Below, piece after piece: positions 44,994 to 57,578 of a DNA stretch of 64,000 nucleotides. The DNA comes from Theodoxus fluviatilis. Lineage: Eukaryota > Mollusca > Gastropoda > Cycloneritida > Neritidae. The notes below the pieces were generated by a model. The model was not told where the DNA came from and ran no database searches. It saw nothing but the letters and a program-made list of their open reading frames with translations. Location: the NCBI GenBank assembly GCA_034096865.1, contig JAWQFJ010020617.1:1-64000 (forward strand). Reading direction: 5' to 3'. Both the position numbers and the translations under genes were made by a program. Position 1 is the stretch's first letter. Each line of letters starts with the position of its first letter.

Positions 44994-47839
44994 GATAGTT
45001 AAGTAAGAAATCAAGAGAGCCAGCACACACCCTCACAGGGCAGCAGGGGGCAGTACGGTAATGGCGGGCAGGGTGGAGTGTGGTGTTGCAGAACATTCAA
45101 GAAGCATGAATGCACGTGACAGGTTGACAAGGTCCAGTCTCAACACTTTCAACTTGCACCTGTACCCAGATTTTTACGTTAGAACTTTAATGCTGAAATA
45201 GATCGACATGACAGCACACTTGCAAGGTGTGACTTTTATGGCTCACTTCCATCAGGCACAGTGCCCTTTTGGTAGAGAAGATTCAGAATCAACACAGCCT
45301 GCCACGTCACCCCCATATATCTTTCCCCATGAGACATATGATTATTACTGAAGCTCATTAACTAAATTAACCCAGAGTAATGCTTAGTCCGGTACTTCCC
45401 CATCTTCAAATATGAGAACCACGCGAGTGCCATCCTCACTATTCTGCAGGCAAAGTATATGACATTAGTGACAGAGGACATGGCGGAATTTCATTGAGAA
45501 AAACTTCCAATTAAAAGTAGGTTTTCCCCAAAGCAAATTTTCTTTATCCTATCAAAGCTATGAACTGTTAAATTAAGGTCTATAATAGTTTTGCAGAAAC
45601 ATATCTAAATATAGCCTACTAATGTCTGATTATTACATAACATTTTTGGTATCAGAATAAGCATTGATGGAAAGACACACTATTTTCTTTTTCTTACTCG
45701 GGAGAAATATAATAAACCTTTCTTCATTATTGTAATGAAAATGTTGCAAGATTACATGTGCCATATGATGAATTTAAAACAAGTTCATTAACATTCCATT
45801 TGCAATGCAGAGTGAGAGAACCCACATTGTGAAAACTCACAAACAGCTGTAGCCATTCCCGCTTCAGACCCGTGTTGCTTGAGGGGAGACAGTTTGGCTG
45901 AGCACGTTCTATATCTTTAAAACAAACAAACAAAAACGATCCACAATAAACAACAAACAACACAAACGACCATAACAACCAATGTACCACAAAAGAATGA
46001 ACATCTGTGCATGGACTCATGGTGTATCTGGTAATTACAAGCATTCATCATGAACAAACAAACTTCTATGGAGACAGGCAGGCACGCTACACTGAGGAAA
46101 GGTCCCTGGTGTGTGACATCAAAAGTGTCTAAAGGAGACAAGGAAAAAAACATGCTTAGCAAATATCTCACTTTCAACTTGATTCAAATCACTGCACTAG
46201 ACTACTTTACCATTCTGTACTTTGTTTACTTGTACCCTCGGGAAAAAGTAAAAACGCTGAGACCAAGTATTGATATTCAACACCAGAAATACTCTTACTC
46301 ATGTAAAAATGTGTTTTCCTCCCACAATCACCACGAGACAAAAGTGTAATTCAAATACCAGTCACAATTTATCGATGCCTAAGACTGAATATCAATTGAT
46401 GTAAGGTCTTAGTCGATACCAAGAGATAAACATGTGTTTTTGTCAAAACATGCACAAATGTACAAACAAAACGAAGACAAGATCCTCCGCTGAATCCATA
46501 CCACAATCATGATATTAACACTGAACAGTTTGTTACACAACATACATGTAAAAGCATAATCTGAATACATGAAAAACAAATAAAAGCACTTGGTTTTGCT
46601 TCCCTGCACATTTTAAATCGAAGATTAATCATTCATTAAAATAAATAATAGTAATAATAATAACACAAGGTTTCCTCTTCAACATGAACATGAAAAGTTG
46701 CAAACAAACGAAGTCTGCGGAAGGCCTCATGGATGGATTTTGAAGAAGAAAGAAAAAAGCCCAGAAGAAGCAAATCCAAAAAAGGTATTAAAAAAAAAGA
46801 ACTTTTCTTTCAGATCTCAGCTAGCACCAATCACTGAATGAAAACAATTCACTGCTACAGTAGATCAGTCACTTAAATTACCCCAAACCTTTCACCTTTG
46901 TTCAATGCTACAGTGACGGATATACTGCTTTATCATGGATTGCAGACATCACATGCACACACAAAAAGAAAATGCATCAAACCATTTCAACTGTAACACA
47001 AACAGAGTGTAACCTGGGGCTGACCTCTGATTAAAACATCCCATGACTATGACAGCATGAGCAGCAGGGGATTTTCCTCTATTGCAAAGCAGGAGATGCT
47101 GGATGCGAAGAAGTGCTTTCAAGACGCCAAGTGATATGTTCAACAGCAAAGTCAAAGTGATATGTCAGTAGTGAGGAAAGGCAAAATCTACAGTTCAAAT
47201 CTCAAGAGAAGATAAAGACCACACTTGTGACATGCAGAAGTTCAATGGTGAAATAGCAGAAGAGCTTTGGACTATAATCATAAGGACTATGTCTGTGTGA
47301 AATATTGAATGATATTTCATACTGTCTCCAGTGCCTCAGTGGATAATTTTCTGACACGTCTGATCATTGCTGGGAAAGAGTCAGTTCATGAGTATAAAAG
47401 TTCATGCATGATTCAGTAATCAACTTGCAAGCATCATAAGAAGAAAATGCAAAGCTCTAAAATTATCCCAACTGCAGAACACATTTTAATATAATGTTCT
47501 GAACTTCTGAGAAGTGACAATACAAATTAGAGAAAGAGAGAGTTATTCAAAAAAGAAAAGTGCGACAAATTTCATGCAAGTGGCACATAGAATACTTGGA
47601 CTACTTCTGCATTGTGCTTTGAGTTTATTTCTGTGGCTAATAACTATCTCTTGCTATGTCGAAGTCTGCATGAGTGAATGAAGATGCATACATAGAGTAT
47701 GCCCAGTGGACCCGACAGTTGCAAATGAAGCTGCATGCAAAGACTGGCCATAACACCTCCGGCTTCCCAGTGTGCACTGGGCTTGGGGAGCTGCCACCTT
47801 TGGTGCATACATCCACAAAGCCTCACACACTGACACATC

Positions 47840-48035
47840 TTCCACCCGCACCCATCCACCTTCCCATCCCCCACTCACCTTCCCATCCCCCACCCACCTT
47901 CCCATCCCCCACCCACCTTCCCATCCCCCACCCCCACCCACCTTCCCATCCCCCACCCATCTTCCCATCCCCCACCCCACCCCCACCCACCTTCCCATCC
48001 CCCACCCCCACCCACCTTCCCATCCCCAACCCCCT
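47840..48035. repeat. 19-bp minisatellite (CTTCCCATCCCCCACCCAC), about 10 copies
   Basis: Units vary by insertion of CCCCACC. The minus strand is G-rich with many GGG runs. Confidence 0.93.
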
Positions 48036-48331
48036 CACCTTGGGACAAAGCTCCTATTCTACTTCATCTCCTCCGAGTCTTCTAAATTCTCAGGTTGTTC
48101 ATTTTTCAAAACATACAAATTTTCATCTAAGCAATTTCAGATACTTTAAAAAAATACCAATTACCTGCAACACTTTATTTAGTACTGAAAGCATCTTCTA
48201 TACATAATTTTTCTTCTTCTTCATGTTAAAATTTACATAAAATAATAATAAGTAGAGCCATGCTAGTCATCCTTTACATTCTGAACATACACCTGCAGCC
48301 AAGTACAACCACTAAATCAACTATCAACAGA

Positions 48332-48468
<137 letters not shown>

Positions 48469-51121
48469 GAGACAGTCTCCTCAAGTTTTGTGACTATGGG
48501 AGAAAGCAAACCATGTCAACCCGGGCAGCCTTGGCTGTGCGGGAAGCTTGACAACCAAGTCCTCAACAACTGAGCTGGTGGTCACCATGAGAATTACACC
48601 CTAGTTCCCAGACTCCTGAAGTGTTAGGCAGGGAAGTACGTACACACATACACTCTCCTGCATCACTCAATTGTTCTCCAAATCCATCAGGTTGAATGGA
48701 AGCAGAATATGAGCAACTTCTGAACTTCAGATCTTTACTTTCTTCTGTTTTACAGTAATTGAGCATTCATGTACTGGTATGAAACAGCCTTCTGTGAACA
48801 TTTTTTTTTTCATTGTGGGAAAAAGACTGGAATGGCTGATTAAAGCACAGCTCAATAAAGTGAAGCAAGACATCTATTTGTCTGTGGCCATCACAGACTG
48901 CATACGCTCAGCCTCTGATGAGACAGAAACAAAGTGCACACAAATCTGCAGGTGGAATGTCCACTTCCTGTCGTGCAAGTTTCCCGGCAGTCACAGATAT
49001 AATGATGCCTGCGTGCATCAGCTTTTGGCTGCATGTACAACAACAACAGGTATGGCTAGTGCTAATCATACTCTAGAAAAAAAGACCAGCCTCTGGAAAA
49101 TATCTACAGAATGCAGTGAGCATATGTCCATCACAGCTATGACCTTGAGCTCATAAAAACTGACAAGCACTACATAAATACCAGGGATTTTTGGTTGTGG
49201 AACAAGCCTGAGCATGACCCCAGTGCCATGCCAAATGCTTGCAGCCTGGAAGACTGGAAAAAACTGTCTAAGACTTGCCACTTTGTTGTGTGATGACAAA
49301 GCAAACACCTGACCAAGACTGCTTCCATTCCCCTTTAAAGATGCAGTATCTAAATGGATTTATTTTTATTTTTATGAGGAACAGCCACATTTTCTGGAAT
49401 TCCATGGCATGACTGTATACCTGAATAACTGTATCAACATTCATCCTGTGTAAAAGTATTTTATATCATTTTGAAGATGTAAACTGGGAGGTCATCATGA
49501 TTTTATTCCGGAATCCCTTCCACTATTGGGCAACACTAATGGACTCATTCGAGGAATTAGGTACAGCCCCTGCTCCTCATGCAGGCCACGGCACCTGATT
49601 GGCAGCATGTTTACACAAGCCTATGCTCGAAACAGAGCCAAATTGCCTTGATGACTGCTGCATATATCATATTTATTGTAACTCAATTCAGCTGAAAACG
49701 CATTGTGTACTCCAGTTTGTCAATGATTCACACATTATTGTAACTCTGAGGGCAGAATAAACGTCCAAGATTGCGTATGTGAGCTAGCGAGCACGTATTA
49801 ACGTGGTTGTCATTCTGTGTGGGAGTCACTGCGAACGAAATGACCAACATCGCACACCTTTCTTCAGACGAGTCCACTAGTGTGGCCCACCAGTGGAAAA
49901 TTCCTTTATTCCCTCTCTGAGGACACTGAAACCTCACTGCCTTATCTCCTGCACAGCTTCAGCTTGAGTCAATGTCACCTCTGTCAACTACTGAAACTAC
50001 AAATACTAACATCTATCATCAAGTAGTTTCACCAATTCAAAAGTTTCATCAACACTAAGGTCTTTCCCCCTTGCTCTAAGTTTGCCCTCAAGTTTTACTT
50101 GGCATGCAAAAGAAACTATTAATAAGCTCCTTGCATTTTCATCAGTAAGTGAATGTTTAGTTGATATCTAAATGGTGTCCTAAATGATCACATACATATG
50201 CATAAAAATGTGATACAGTTGGAAAAACGTTTTTTTAAGAGAGGGAATTCTGTAGAAAAAGTGGGGATGAAGATACTGGTAAACACTGCTACGGACTCCA
50301 TGGACTGAATATTTTAAAATAGAGATTAATGTTATGAATTTGCCATGCTTGTGCTTTATCAACACTGGAATCTGCATCTTGTCATCTTCACCTCATCTAG
50401 CCACAGCTTTTTATGACAGTTCCTCTATCCTACATGAATACATGCAAAACAAGGATAGCTAGGGGGAGTGGTTTTCTCCAAGTATGCTACCCACCTATAC
50501 TTGTGCGTTACAGGTGGCAGACTTCCTTTTGGCGGTCCAAGGAAAAATGGTGCAAAGATGGCATGTTGTCTCCTCACTTCAAACAACAAAGCACACGCAT
50601 ACAGGCTGTGGCTGTGCCTTATTTCATCGCTTCTGATTTTCTCTGTACATGATCTGGATCACATAACACAACAGAGTGGATGAAGCCCCATCCATGCATT
50701 GAAATAAATTTCAATGGTCAGAAAAGAAATGCAACTCAAAAAACATCTGAAAAATCTAAAATTCAATTTCAACCCTGAAATGTCAATGAAAAAAATTAAT
50801 GCATGAACTGCCTAGCCTTTGCATACTGACTTAGCGAGATGTTACTTAAGGTTCTACATTGTTAGACGGTCCAGATTTTTACACATAAGCCTTTCCAGAC
50901 CAAGATGCACCAAATCTAAGATTGCTTATGGCACAAAATCTCACAGAAACGCACTCAGGCATGACCCTGCCAATCTCCTCTCTTCATGCCATAGAAAGAC
51001 TCAGAGGGGAAAAAAAAGATCCAAAATTGCACATCACTTGAAAAATTGAAGCAAATGAAATATAAAAAAGAAAATCCTCAACCCAAATTATTGCACAGGT
51101 TTTCCATACTTGACATAGTCA

Positions 51122-51243
51122 TGGAATGGAAACAAAAGTGGCAATAGCAACTGCAAGAGTCAGAACCTAGAGCGGGGGCTGCTGGAATGGAAACAAAAGT
51201 GGCAATAGCAACTGCAAGAGTCAGAACCTAGAGCGGGGGCTGC
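51122..51243. repeat. Perfect 61-bp tandem duplication across the acyltransferase stop codon
   Basis: Bases 51122-51182 and 51183-51243 are identical at all 61 positions, and similarity runs about 5 bases further. In gene sense each copy contains CAGCCCCCGCTCTAG. The upstream copy supplies the real C-terminal codons and the TAG at 51230-51228; the second falls in the 3' UTR with its own TAG at 51169-51167. Confidence 0.93.
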
Positions 51244-51848
51244 TGGAAGAGCACAAAGTCTACGCCGCCATGCTTCCAGCCAATGAAGAGGTAGGTGACC
51301 ATGCTGAGGACGCAGTACCACCTGAAGAGGGGGATGGCAAAGAGTGCCCAGGTCACCACAACCTGGAAGACAAGCCAGAAGACCAGGGCGCTCCACTGTT
51401 GCCATAGCACCCAGCCTGGCTGCCAGCACTCCACCCTGGGTGGGGACTCAAACCGCTTCTTCTCATAGAAGTCTTTCAGCTCTACTTCCTTTTTGGCCCA
51501 GCGGAGGCGGCACCACTCCTCTATCTTCTCCTCATCTTCAGGAACGCTGGCGGCAGGAAACCTCTGGACATTGAAGTGGATCTCCTCCGGCAGCTTGCCC
51601 ATCAGCAGGTCAAGCTCTCCAAAGGCCATGGTCCGAGGGTAGCCCACAGTGATGTCCAACACACTGTCCAGCTGTCCTGCAAGACCCCACAGGACAAGGA
51701 TTGAGTGCTTTGTTAGCCTGTGTCATGATGTGCAACATTCAACACTTGACAGCAGCCATGATGTTTAAACAATACAAAAACAAACTACCTACCAATTGAC
51801 CAACCCCCCCCCCCCCCACACACACACACACACATACACATATGCATG

Positions 51849-51891
<43 letters not shown>

Positions 51892-54357
51892 AAAAAAATG
51901 CACACAGACATAAACACACACACACACACATATCTGACCATCCAACAACCAACCAACCAACCATAAACAGAAACAACTGTCTCAACAGTTTATATTTCCA
52001 TGATAGATATCTGAGGCATGGACTGGGCCTGACAGAAGAAATCATACATGTATGCACAGTGATGGATGCTTAAATGAGTTATCTGGTATCTTCCATTGAA
52101 ATTCATCTTCAACAGGAATGTAACAATTCCACTAACTCCTTGGTAAAACAAAGGATTTTATATTCAGATTCTTGACCCACTAAAAATATGAATGGGGTCA
52201 GTTTCTCCTTCCTTTGACATGGGAGTTGCGGGTAAGAATGACCCACTGCACCTCCCTATGAGTTTCATGAGAGGCAAATAACTTAATAAATCATTAAGTG
52301 ACTGGCTCTTACTCTAACCAACGCTGATTTAAAAATAAAGTAATTGCTGATAAACCACAAAACTCTATCCATCCATCCATCCTTCTTTCCATTTCACATG
52401 AACTGAAATCAGTTTCTACAGGCAGGAAACATTATTCCATGGCCTGGGACCAAGGTGCATCTATGCACTCACGTTTACTCAACTATATCCCCTTGTAAGT
52501 GCAAACATTCAGTTGATATAGCTAAGTGTTAATTTATGACATGCTTCTGTAGTAAAGTGAAACTGTTCGCAATTCACAAACACTGAACATCAAATTCCAG
52601 AACTAATATTCATAATACTGCATAATAATACTACTGTGTAATTGATCTGCTTGTTCTGATTTCAGTGATATCAAGTTCAAGGCTCTGAGTTGTTAATTCA
52701 ACACAAACACCCAAACTTTGATAAAGTGCAAATTTTAGAGGTCTACGTTGAAAAACCTGGAGTCTTAGAGTATATTTTTCTACATCAATCTTTCCAATCT
52801 ACACATCTCAAAGGTTACTGTCCTCAAGACTTAGGTTAAATGTATGCAATATCAACAACAACAACAACGGAAAAAGACAAACATGAGCCTCACCTTTCCG
52901 CATCTCGTTGACCATGTGGACAAAACCTCTCACTCTAGGGTGTAGAACATAGTGAAACTTTTCCAGTTTGTTCTTCTCTGCAAACTGGTCACTTCTCTTC
53001 ATTGTATTCTTAGTCATGTCCGTTCCTTCAGGAAACAGGAGAATCTAGAAAGCCAAAGTGGAAAAAAAGGTATTTATACATCAACAAATTGATTCTACAA
53101 AAAATTCTAAATCCATACATTCATTTGAAAACCTTTTAAGCCACAGAAAACACACCCCAAAGTATCTACTTGATATTATGATTATATATTCTTTCAGCTA
53201 CACTTGAGTGCATCAGTGACTTCTTTTCAAGGAGAAAAGAAAATGCCAAATAAGTTTCATGTAAGATGTGAGAGAACTTTTGTGTTCTCCAAACATGTAT
53301 GAGTCAGCATGGTTTCCAATAAAATCACAATCGTTTGTTACTCTTGGTAAGGCTGAGGACAAAATGAACTAAGACAAAATGCTATTGGTCTGTAATGCAG
53401 AAAACACTCAAACTTCCCCACAAGAAGCAGAGTGAAACACTGGTCTTTTTATAGATATGACTGCAGTATATCTAAGGGGGGAAAAAAGGAAGAAAAAAAG
53501 ATATGACTCGGATAACATGATTTTTAAAAAAAAGGTTTGCAGGTCATTTTACCCTGTACAATTCAGTTGTTTTTTTTGGTTTTATGCCTGATTAAGACTT
53601 TTAAGTAAAAAATTTGCATTTGTACTCGCCCGCTGCTTAAGTTCAGTACTACATGTCACATGCAGTCCATGTACATGTATTACACTAAGCCTGGACTTTT
53701 TTTCAAGGAGAGCCCAGACTGAACATTAAATTAAATTTATTCACTGAAATTGCTTTTTTTTCTTCTTAACCTTGAATAGTGGATTCCCCAAGTGCCCACT
53801 AGGCAGGGAAGATGGGACAGCATACATTTTGTTTAATATCTGGGTGTTTTTTCTCTCTCTCTTAACAATTAAAAAAATTGGGGGCCAGCAGGAAAAAAAA
53901 GGTTGGTTGGGTTACTGTATCCACAACTATTTTGTGCGTGCATCAAGAGGATGATGTCCAAACGCCGATACTTTTCCAACACCTGGAGCGAGAGGAGACA
54001 ATTCCTGCTGCAGAGCACACAGACCTGGAGAGGGTAGTTCAGGCCATGGAAGTACTGGATGCACCGTGAGATGAGCGGAGCATCAAGTTCCCACTTCCTC
54101 CTCAGAAAGAGGAATCCATCACACTGCATGGCCCAACCTGGACATGACACAGCATGTATGAATGTCATCAGCATTACACGTACAGTTACCCACACACACA
54201 TACACACACACAGTTACACACACATACAGTTACACACACACAGAGTTACACACACACACACACAAATTACACACACACACAAATTACACACACACAGTTA
54301 CACACACACAGTTTCACACAGTTACATACACACACATGCACATGCACACACTCACAC

Positions 54358-54408
<51 letters not shown>

Positions 54409-54424
54409 TATATATATATATATG

Positions 54425-54464
<40 letters not shown>

Positions 54465-54468
54465 TAAT

Positions 54469-54516
<48 letters not shown>

Positions 54517-54541
54517 TATAAATGCACCCACATAAGTACTT

Positions 54542-54601
<60 letters not shown>

Positions 54602-55747
54602 TCACGACTCAGTTTGTTATTTGTTTATTTTTTGCACATAGTTTAAGGGTCTGTCACGACTCATGGTGGGTGGTGTGACTTTAAGTCCACTTGGTGTTGT
54701 TTGTTAGTGCAGCTTGATACGCCTTTAAGCATTATGCGCAGTCAGCACTTGCTGACTGCGCATGTTCAGAACGTTTTGCATGTGTTGTTTTTTTTGTTTC
54801 GTTCTGCAGCGGCTCATGCAGAACGGTTTTTGTGCATACGATGCTTGGCGTTCTCCCTCGCCTGTATATAGGGGAGGCGGAGAGAGGAGAGGGGATGGAT
54901 AAGAATATAATGGACTAAGAACTGTGATTAAGCTCGCTGGGCAGTTTTTAAAATGTTTGTATTTGAATAATTGTTTTTTTCTTTTCATTTTCGTTTGTAT
55001 GTTCAGTTCGTGAGTTTGATTTGAAAGATGTATATATGTAATTGGTTGGTTGTTTTTACGTCGGTTTCGGTTTGTGGAGTATTTGTCTTTAAATGTGATT
55101 AGTGACTGAGGAAGGATTTTCCCTTTATTTATTTTTTTTTACTGTCTGGTTGGGGGTCGAGCCACCTTCCACCCACCCCAACCGTGGCACACACACACAC
55201 GCACACACGTCACAACAAAGCAATGATGCTAAACAGTACAGTATGAAAATGCTTTAAGACTTGTTTGTATGTAGCATGAGTAAATACTATTACTATTGGC
55301 GAGCTCCCCATCCTACCCACCTTCTAACCCCACCCCACTCTCCAAAATAGCATTTTGATTAGTTTATATCACGCATTGTAAATTTCACACATTTGAATTT
55401 TTGTCTTTCAAACAAAATTTCAGTTTGAAGTGTGGGATACCTGGTCCAGGAATACTTTTGAGCATGTCCTTGAGGGTGATTTTGAAGTGAGGGAGGGAGC
55501 CACACCGCATCTCGTAGGCAAAGAGGAAGAGCCAGTCAAGCCGAGTCCGGTGGTTCATGATGATAAGGACACTTTCATTGATGTCAGCGGGCTCTCCTTG
55601 CACAATGATCTTCACACCAAACACCAGCTCAAACCAGGCCTGAAAGTGAAGGGGATAAACTCCCATACAAATCCAGTATGGCATTCTGCAGATTATCTGT
55701 GATATTCCTATGAGTCAAGTCACAAGATAGAAACTACATGCACACAT

Positions 55748-55794
<47 letters not shown>

Positions 55795-57084
55795 CACACG
55801 CACATACATAAACAAAACCAAAAAAACATGACTCTAAACTATTGTCTACTAAGATCTACCTACATATGTCTGACATTGTTTAGATAAAAAAGTATTTTCG
55901 AATGACACCTATCTACAGCCAACTGAACAGTAATGTTTGTACACCATAAAATTTTCCAACAAAACATCAGACCGGATAGAAATGTTGTGCTAAAAGAAAA
56001 AATCCCTTCCATTTCTATATGCTGCAAGGGAGAGATCATTTTTAACAGCAGTGTGGTCTCTGATACCTGGCCTTCCAAGAACTCCATCATGATGAACTCT
56101 TCCTCCCAACCGCTCCTCTGCATCTCCTGCTTTCCTCAACACATCCTACTCCTCAAACAAAAATCTTACTCTTCTGTAACAGTTATTACTTAAATAAAAA
56201 TGTAATGGCGAATTCTCATATAATTCAATTAGTCACAAATATGCTTGAATTGCAAAGCTTCTCTCGTGGGACATGTGCTCTTGCATGAGCTGTCACTTCT
56301 CTAGAGGAATGGGGCCTACAACATCCCTTAACTCCAACATTAGCAGAACAGGATATATCTTGCATTGCTGTGGCAAAATTTTCAAACTATGTCACATGTC
56401 AGTGTAGGCACACTGATGGGTAGGGAAGGAAATATGTATAATTTCTTTTGCTCTAGACGCATGGAGCTACAATGGAAATCTATAGAACATGGTTCAATTG
56501 CTGGCTTCCCCATGTATATACTTTTAAAAAAGATCATTAGTTTAAATAAAGCACAAATAAAGCTAACATAATGAAAATGTTAACCATCAAAAGCAAAAAT
56601 GCAACAACTGAAGAGTGAAGTACAGTATCCTCTGATTATGCCATTACACGGCATTAGAGGTTTTCATTTTCTCAGGTCTATTCAATATTGTATTTTACTC
56701 ACAGTGACGTGCAATATCAGTCACTTCAGTTTGGTGGCAAAACACGAAGAAGCAAAGGTTATAGAAAACGATAGTTATCGCATGTTTAGTGCGTGGGGAA
56801 AACAATTAAAATTTTAAAAGCTCGGCAACAACGTCGTGAGTAATTAATGACAAGATAGTAGTTGCAGGAGTGCAGGTGCACCAAGTGTTTACCACAGCAT
56901 ATGATTTCCACAGTGCGACGAAGAAATCCAAGATCCATCTTCCTAACTTTGGGTGAACTTTTATCAGAGGAAGAAATGGAGTGAGGCAGACGATAGCTCC
57001 AAAGAAACTGGTAAAGTACAGAGATATACAAAAGACTACGCCGAGAATTATGCTCGTCATTTTCGTCATTGAGATGCTTCTCAT
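51228..57084 (-). CDS. LCLAT1: Lysocardiolipin acyltransferase-like (LCLAT1/AGPAT family), 5 exons, 367 aa
   Basis: Exons 56893-57084, 55441-55639, 54025-54137, 52894-53044 and 51228-51676 join through GT-AG introns in frame (phases 0, 1, 0, 1). The product matches LCLAT1 along its length: an N-terminal hydrophobic segment with SFFGAIVCLTPFLPL, acyltransferase motif I NHRTRLD (93-99, with H94 and D99), a GWAMQ block, motif III FPEGT (172-176), VLHPRVRGF, DITVGYP, and C-terminal hydrophobic segments (about 302-360). Family members acylate lysophospholipids in endoplasmic reticulum or mitochondria-associated membrane; LCLAT1 remodels cardiolipin and phosphatidylinositol. An in-frame TGA directly precedes the ATG at 57084; ATGs at 57069 and 57060 are alternative starts. 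It is slightly shorter than the human protein. Introns hold a MITE copy, a solo-LTR-like insertion and microsatellites. It is divergent from ARL2. Confidence 0.92.
51803..51940. repeat. Poly-C plus (CA)n microsatellite
   Basis: A run of C at 51805-51817, then CACACA with CATACACATATGCATGCACG interruptions. In the last intron of the acyltransferase gene. Confidence 0.95.
52190..52388. repeat. Dispersed SINE-like repeat with (ATCC)n end, copy in acyltransferase intron
   Basis: Contains GAATGACCCACTGCACCTCCC and GAGAGGCAAATAACTTA, and ends in CTATCCATCCATCCATCC. It shares these blocks and their order with 60205-60402. Confidence 0.6.
53499..53928. mobile_element. MITE-like element, copy 2
   Basis: Right end GTTACTGTATCCACAACT (53911-53928). 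The interior shares 'ggcagggaagatgggacagca' (53802-53822) and the ATTGAACA/ACTGAACA block with copy 1. The left end is poorly preserved and its position is approximate. In the intron between exons 3 and 4 of the acyltransferase gene. Confidence 0.5.
54186..54599. repeat. (CA)n, (GA)n and (TA)n compound microsatellite
   Basis: CACACAGTTA units, then GA runs at 54360-54407, TA/GA at 54408-54460, (TA)n at 54473-54506 and (CA)n at 54543-54599. Confidence 0.96.
54600..55189 (+). mobile_element. Probable solo LTR (590 bp) inserted in a (CA)n microsatellite
   Basis: The segment begins TGTCACGACT and ends AACCGTGGCA, imperfect inverted TG...CA ends as in LTRs. It is flanked on both sides by CACACA. 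It carries a TATATA box (54865-54870) in a GGGGAGGCGGAG context, a perfect 14-bp inverted repeat (54734-54747 / 54750-54763) and a direct repeat of the first 12 bases at 54652. There is no gag or pol sequence nearby, hence solo. The target duplication cannot be told apart from the CA repeat. In intron 2 of the acyltransferase gene, opposite strand. Confidence 0.6.
55741..55806. repeat. (CA)n microsatellite
   Basis: ACACAC run in intron 1 of the acyltransferase gene. Confidence 0.96.
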
Positions 57085-57578
57085 TCAATAGACGCGCCAC
57101 ACTCTCAAACGGACACTTCTTCAGTGGCAAAAGAGTGTTGCAATGCCTCGAAGGCGTCTCTGTTAGTACTATGTTTGTAACATCACACAGATTAGACAAA
57201 GAACGATTTTAGTGCAGCACAAGTGACTGCCAGAAAAGCTTCAGCCTCTGGCCGGACACCGCCTTGTGAAGGGAAGCAACTCTGTTAGTTTTGTGCCTTC
57301 GCAGTAATAATTTCCAGCACCTCATTAATGTGGTGATATGCATTTCATGCATTAGTTCGAATAAGATTTAATATTAATGTGATGGAATGATTTATTATAA
57401 GGCAAAAACTGTTATTTATTTTACTCGAATTGTAACTTTAATAATTGTTTTTCCGGTTTGTAAAAATGTATGCGCATAGCTATTTGTTCCTTCGTGAAAA
57501 GAGAGTTTCCATTACTCGTGTGGAGGCAAATCAAACGGAGTAGAAACACACCGACACAGCTTGGTTGTCGTCATAACC
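57085..57578. promoter_or_regulatory. Putative bidirectional promoter between the acyltransferase and ARL2 genes
   Basis: Only 494 bases separate the two start codons, which face away from each other. On the ARL2 side are TTTTCCGGTTTG (57449-57460; the reverse strand reads ACCGGAAA, an ETS-type core) and TATGCGCATA (57469-57478, containing TGCGCA as in NRF1 sites). No convincing TATA box is placed for either gene. ETS and NRF1-like motifs are common in housekeeping divergent promoters. Start sites are not determined. Confidence 0.55.

Noticed and set aside
45727..46177. 105- and 86-codon minus-strand frames
   Set aside because: AT-rich chance frames without homologous features; could be UTR of the acyltransferase transcript at most.
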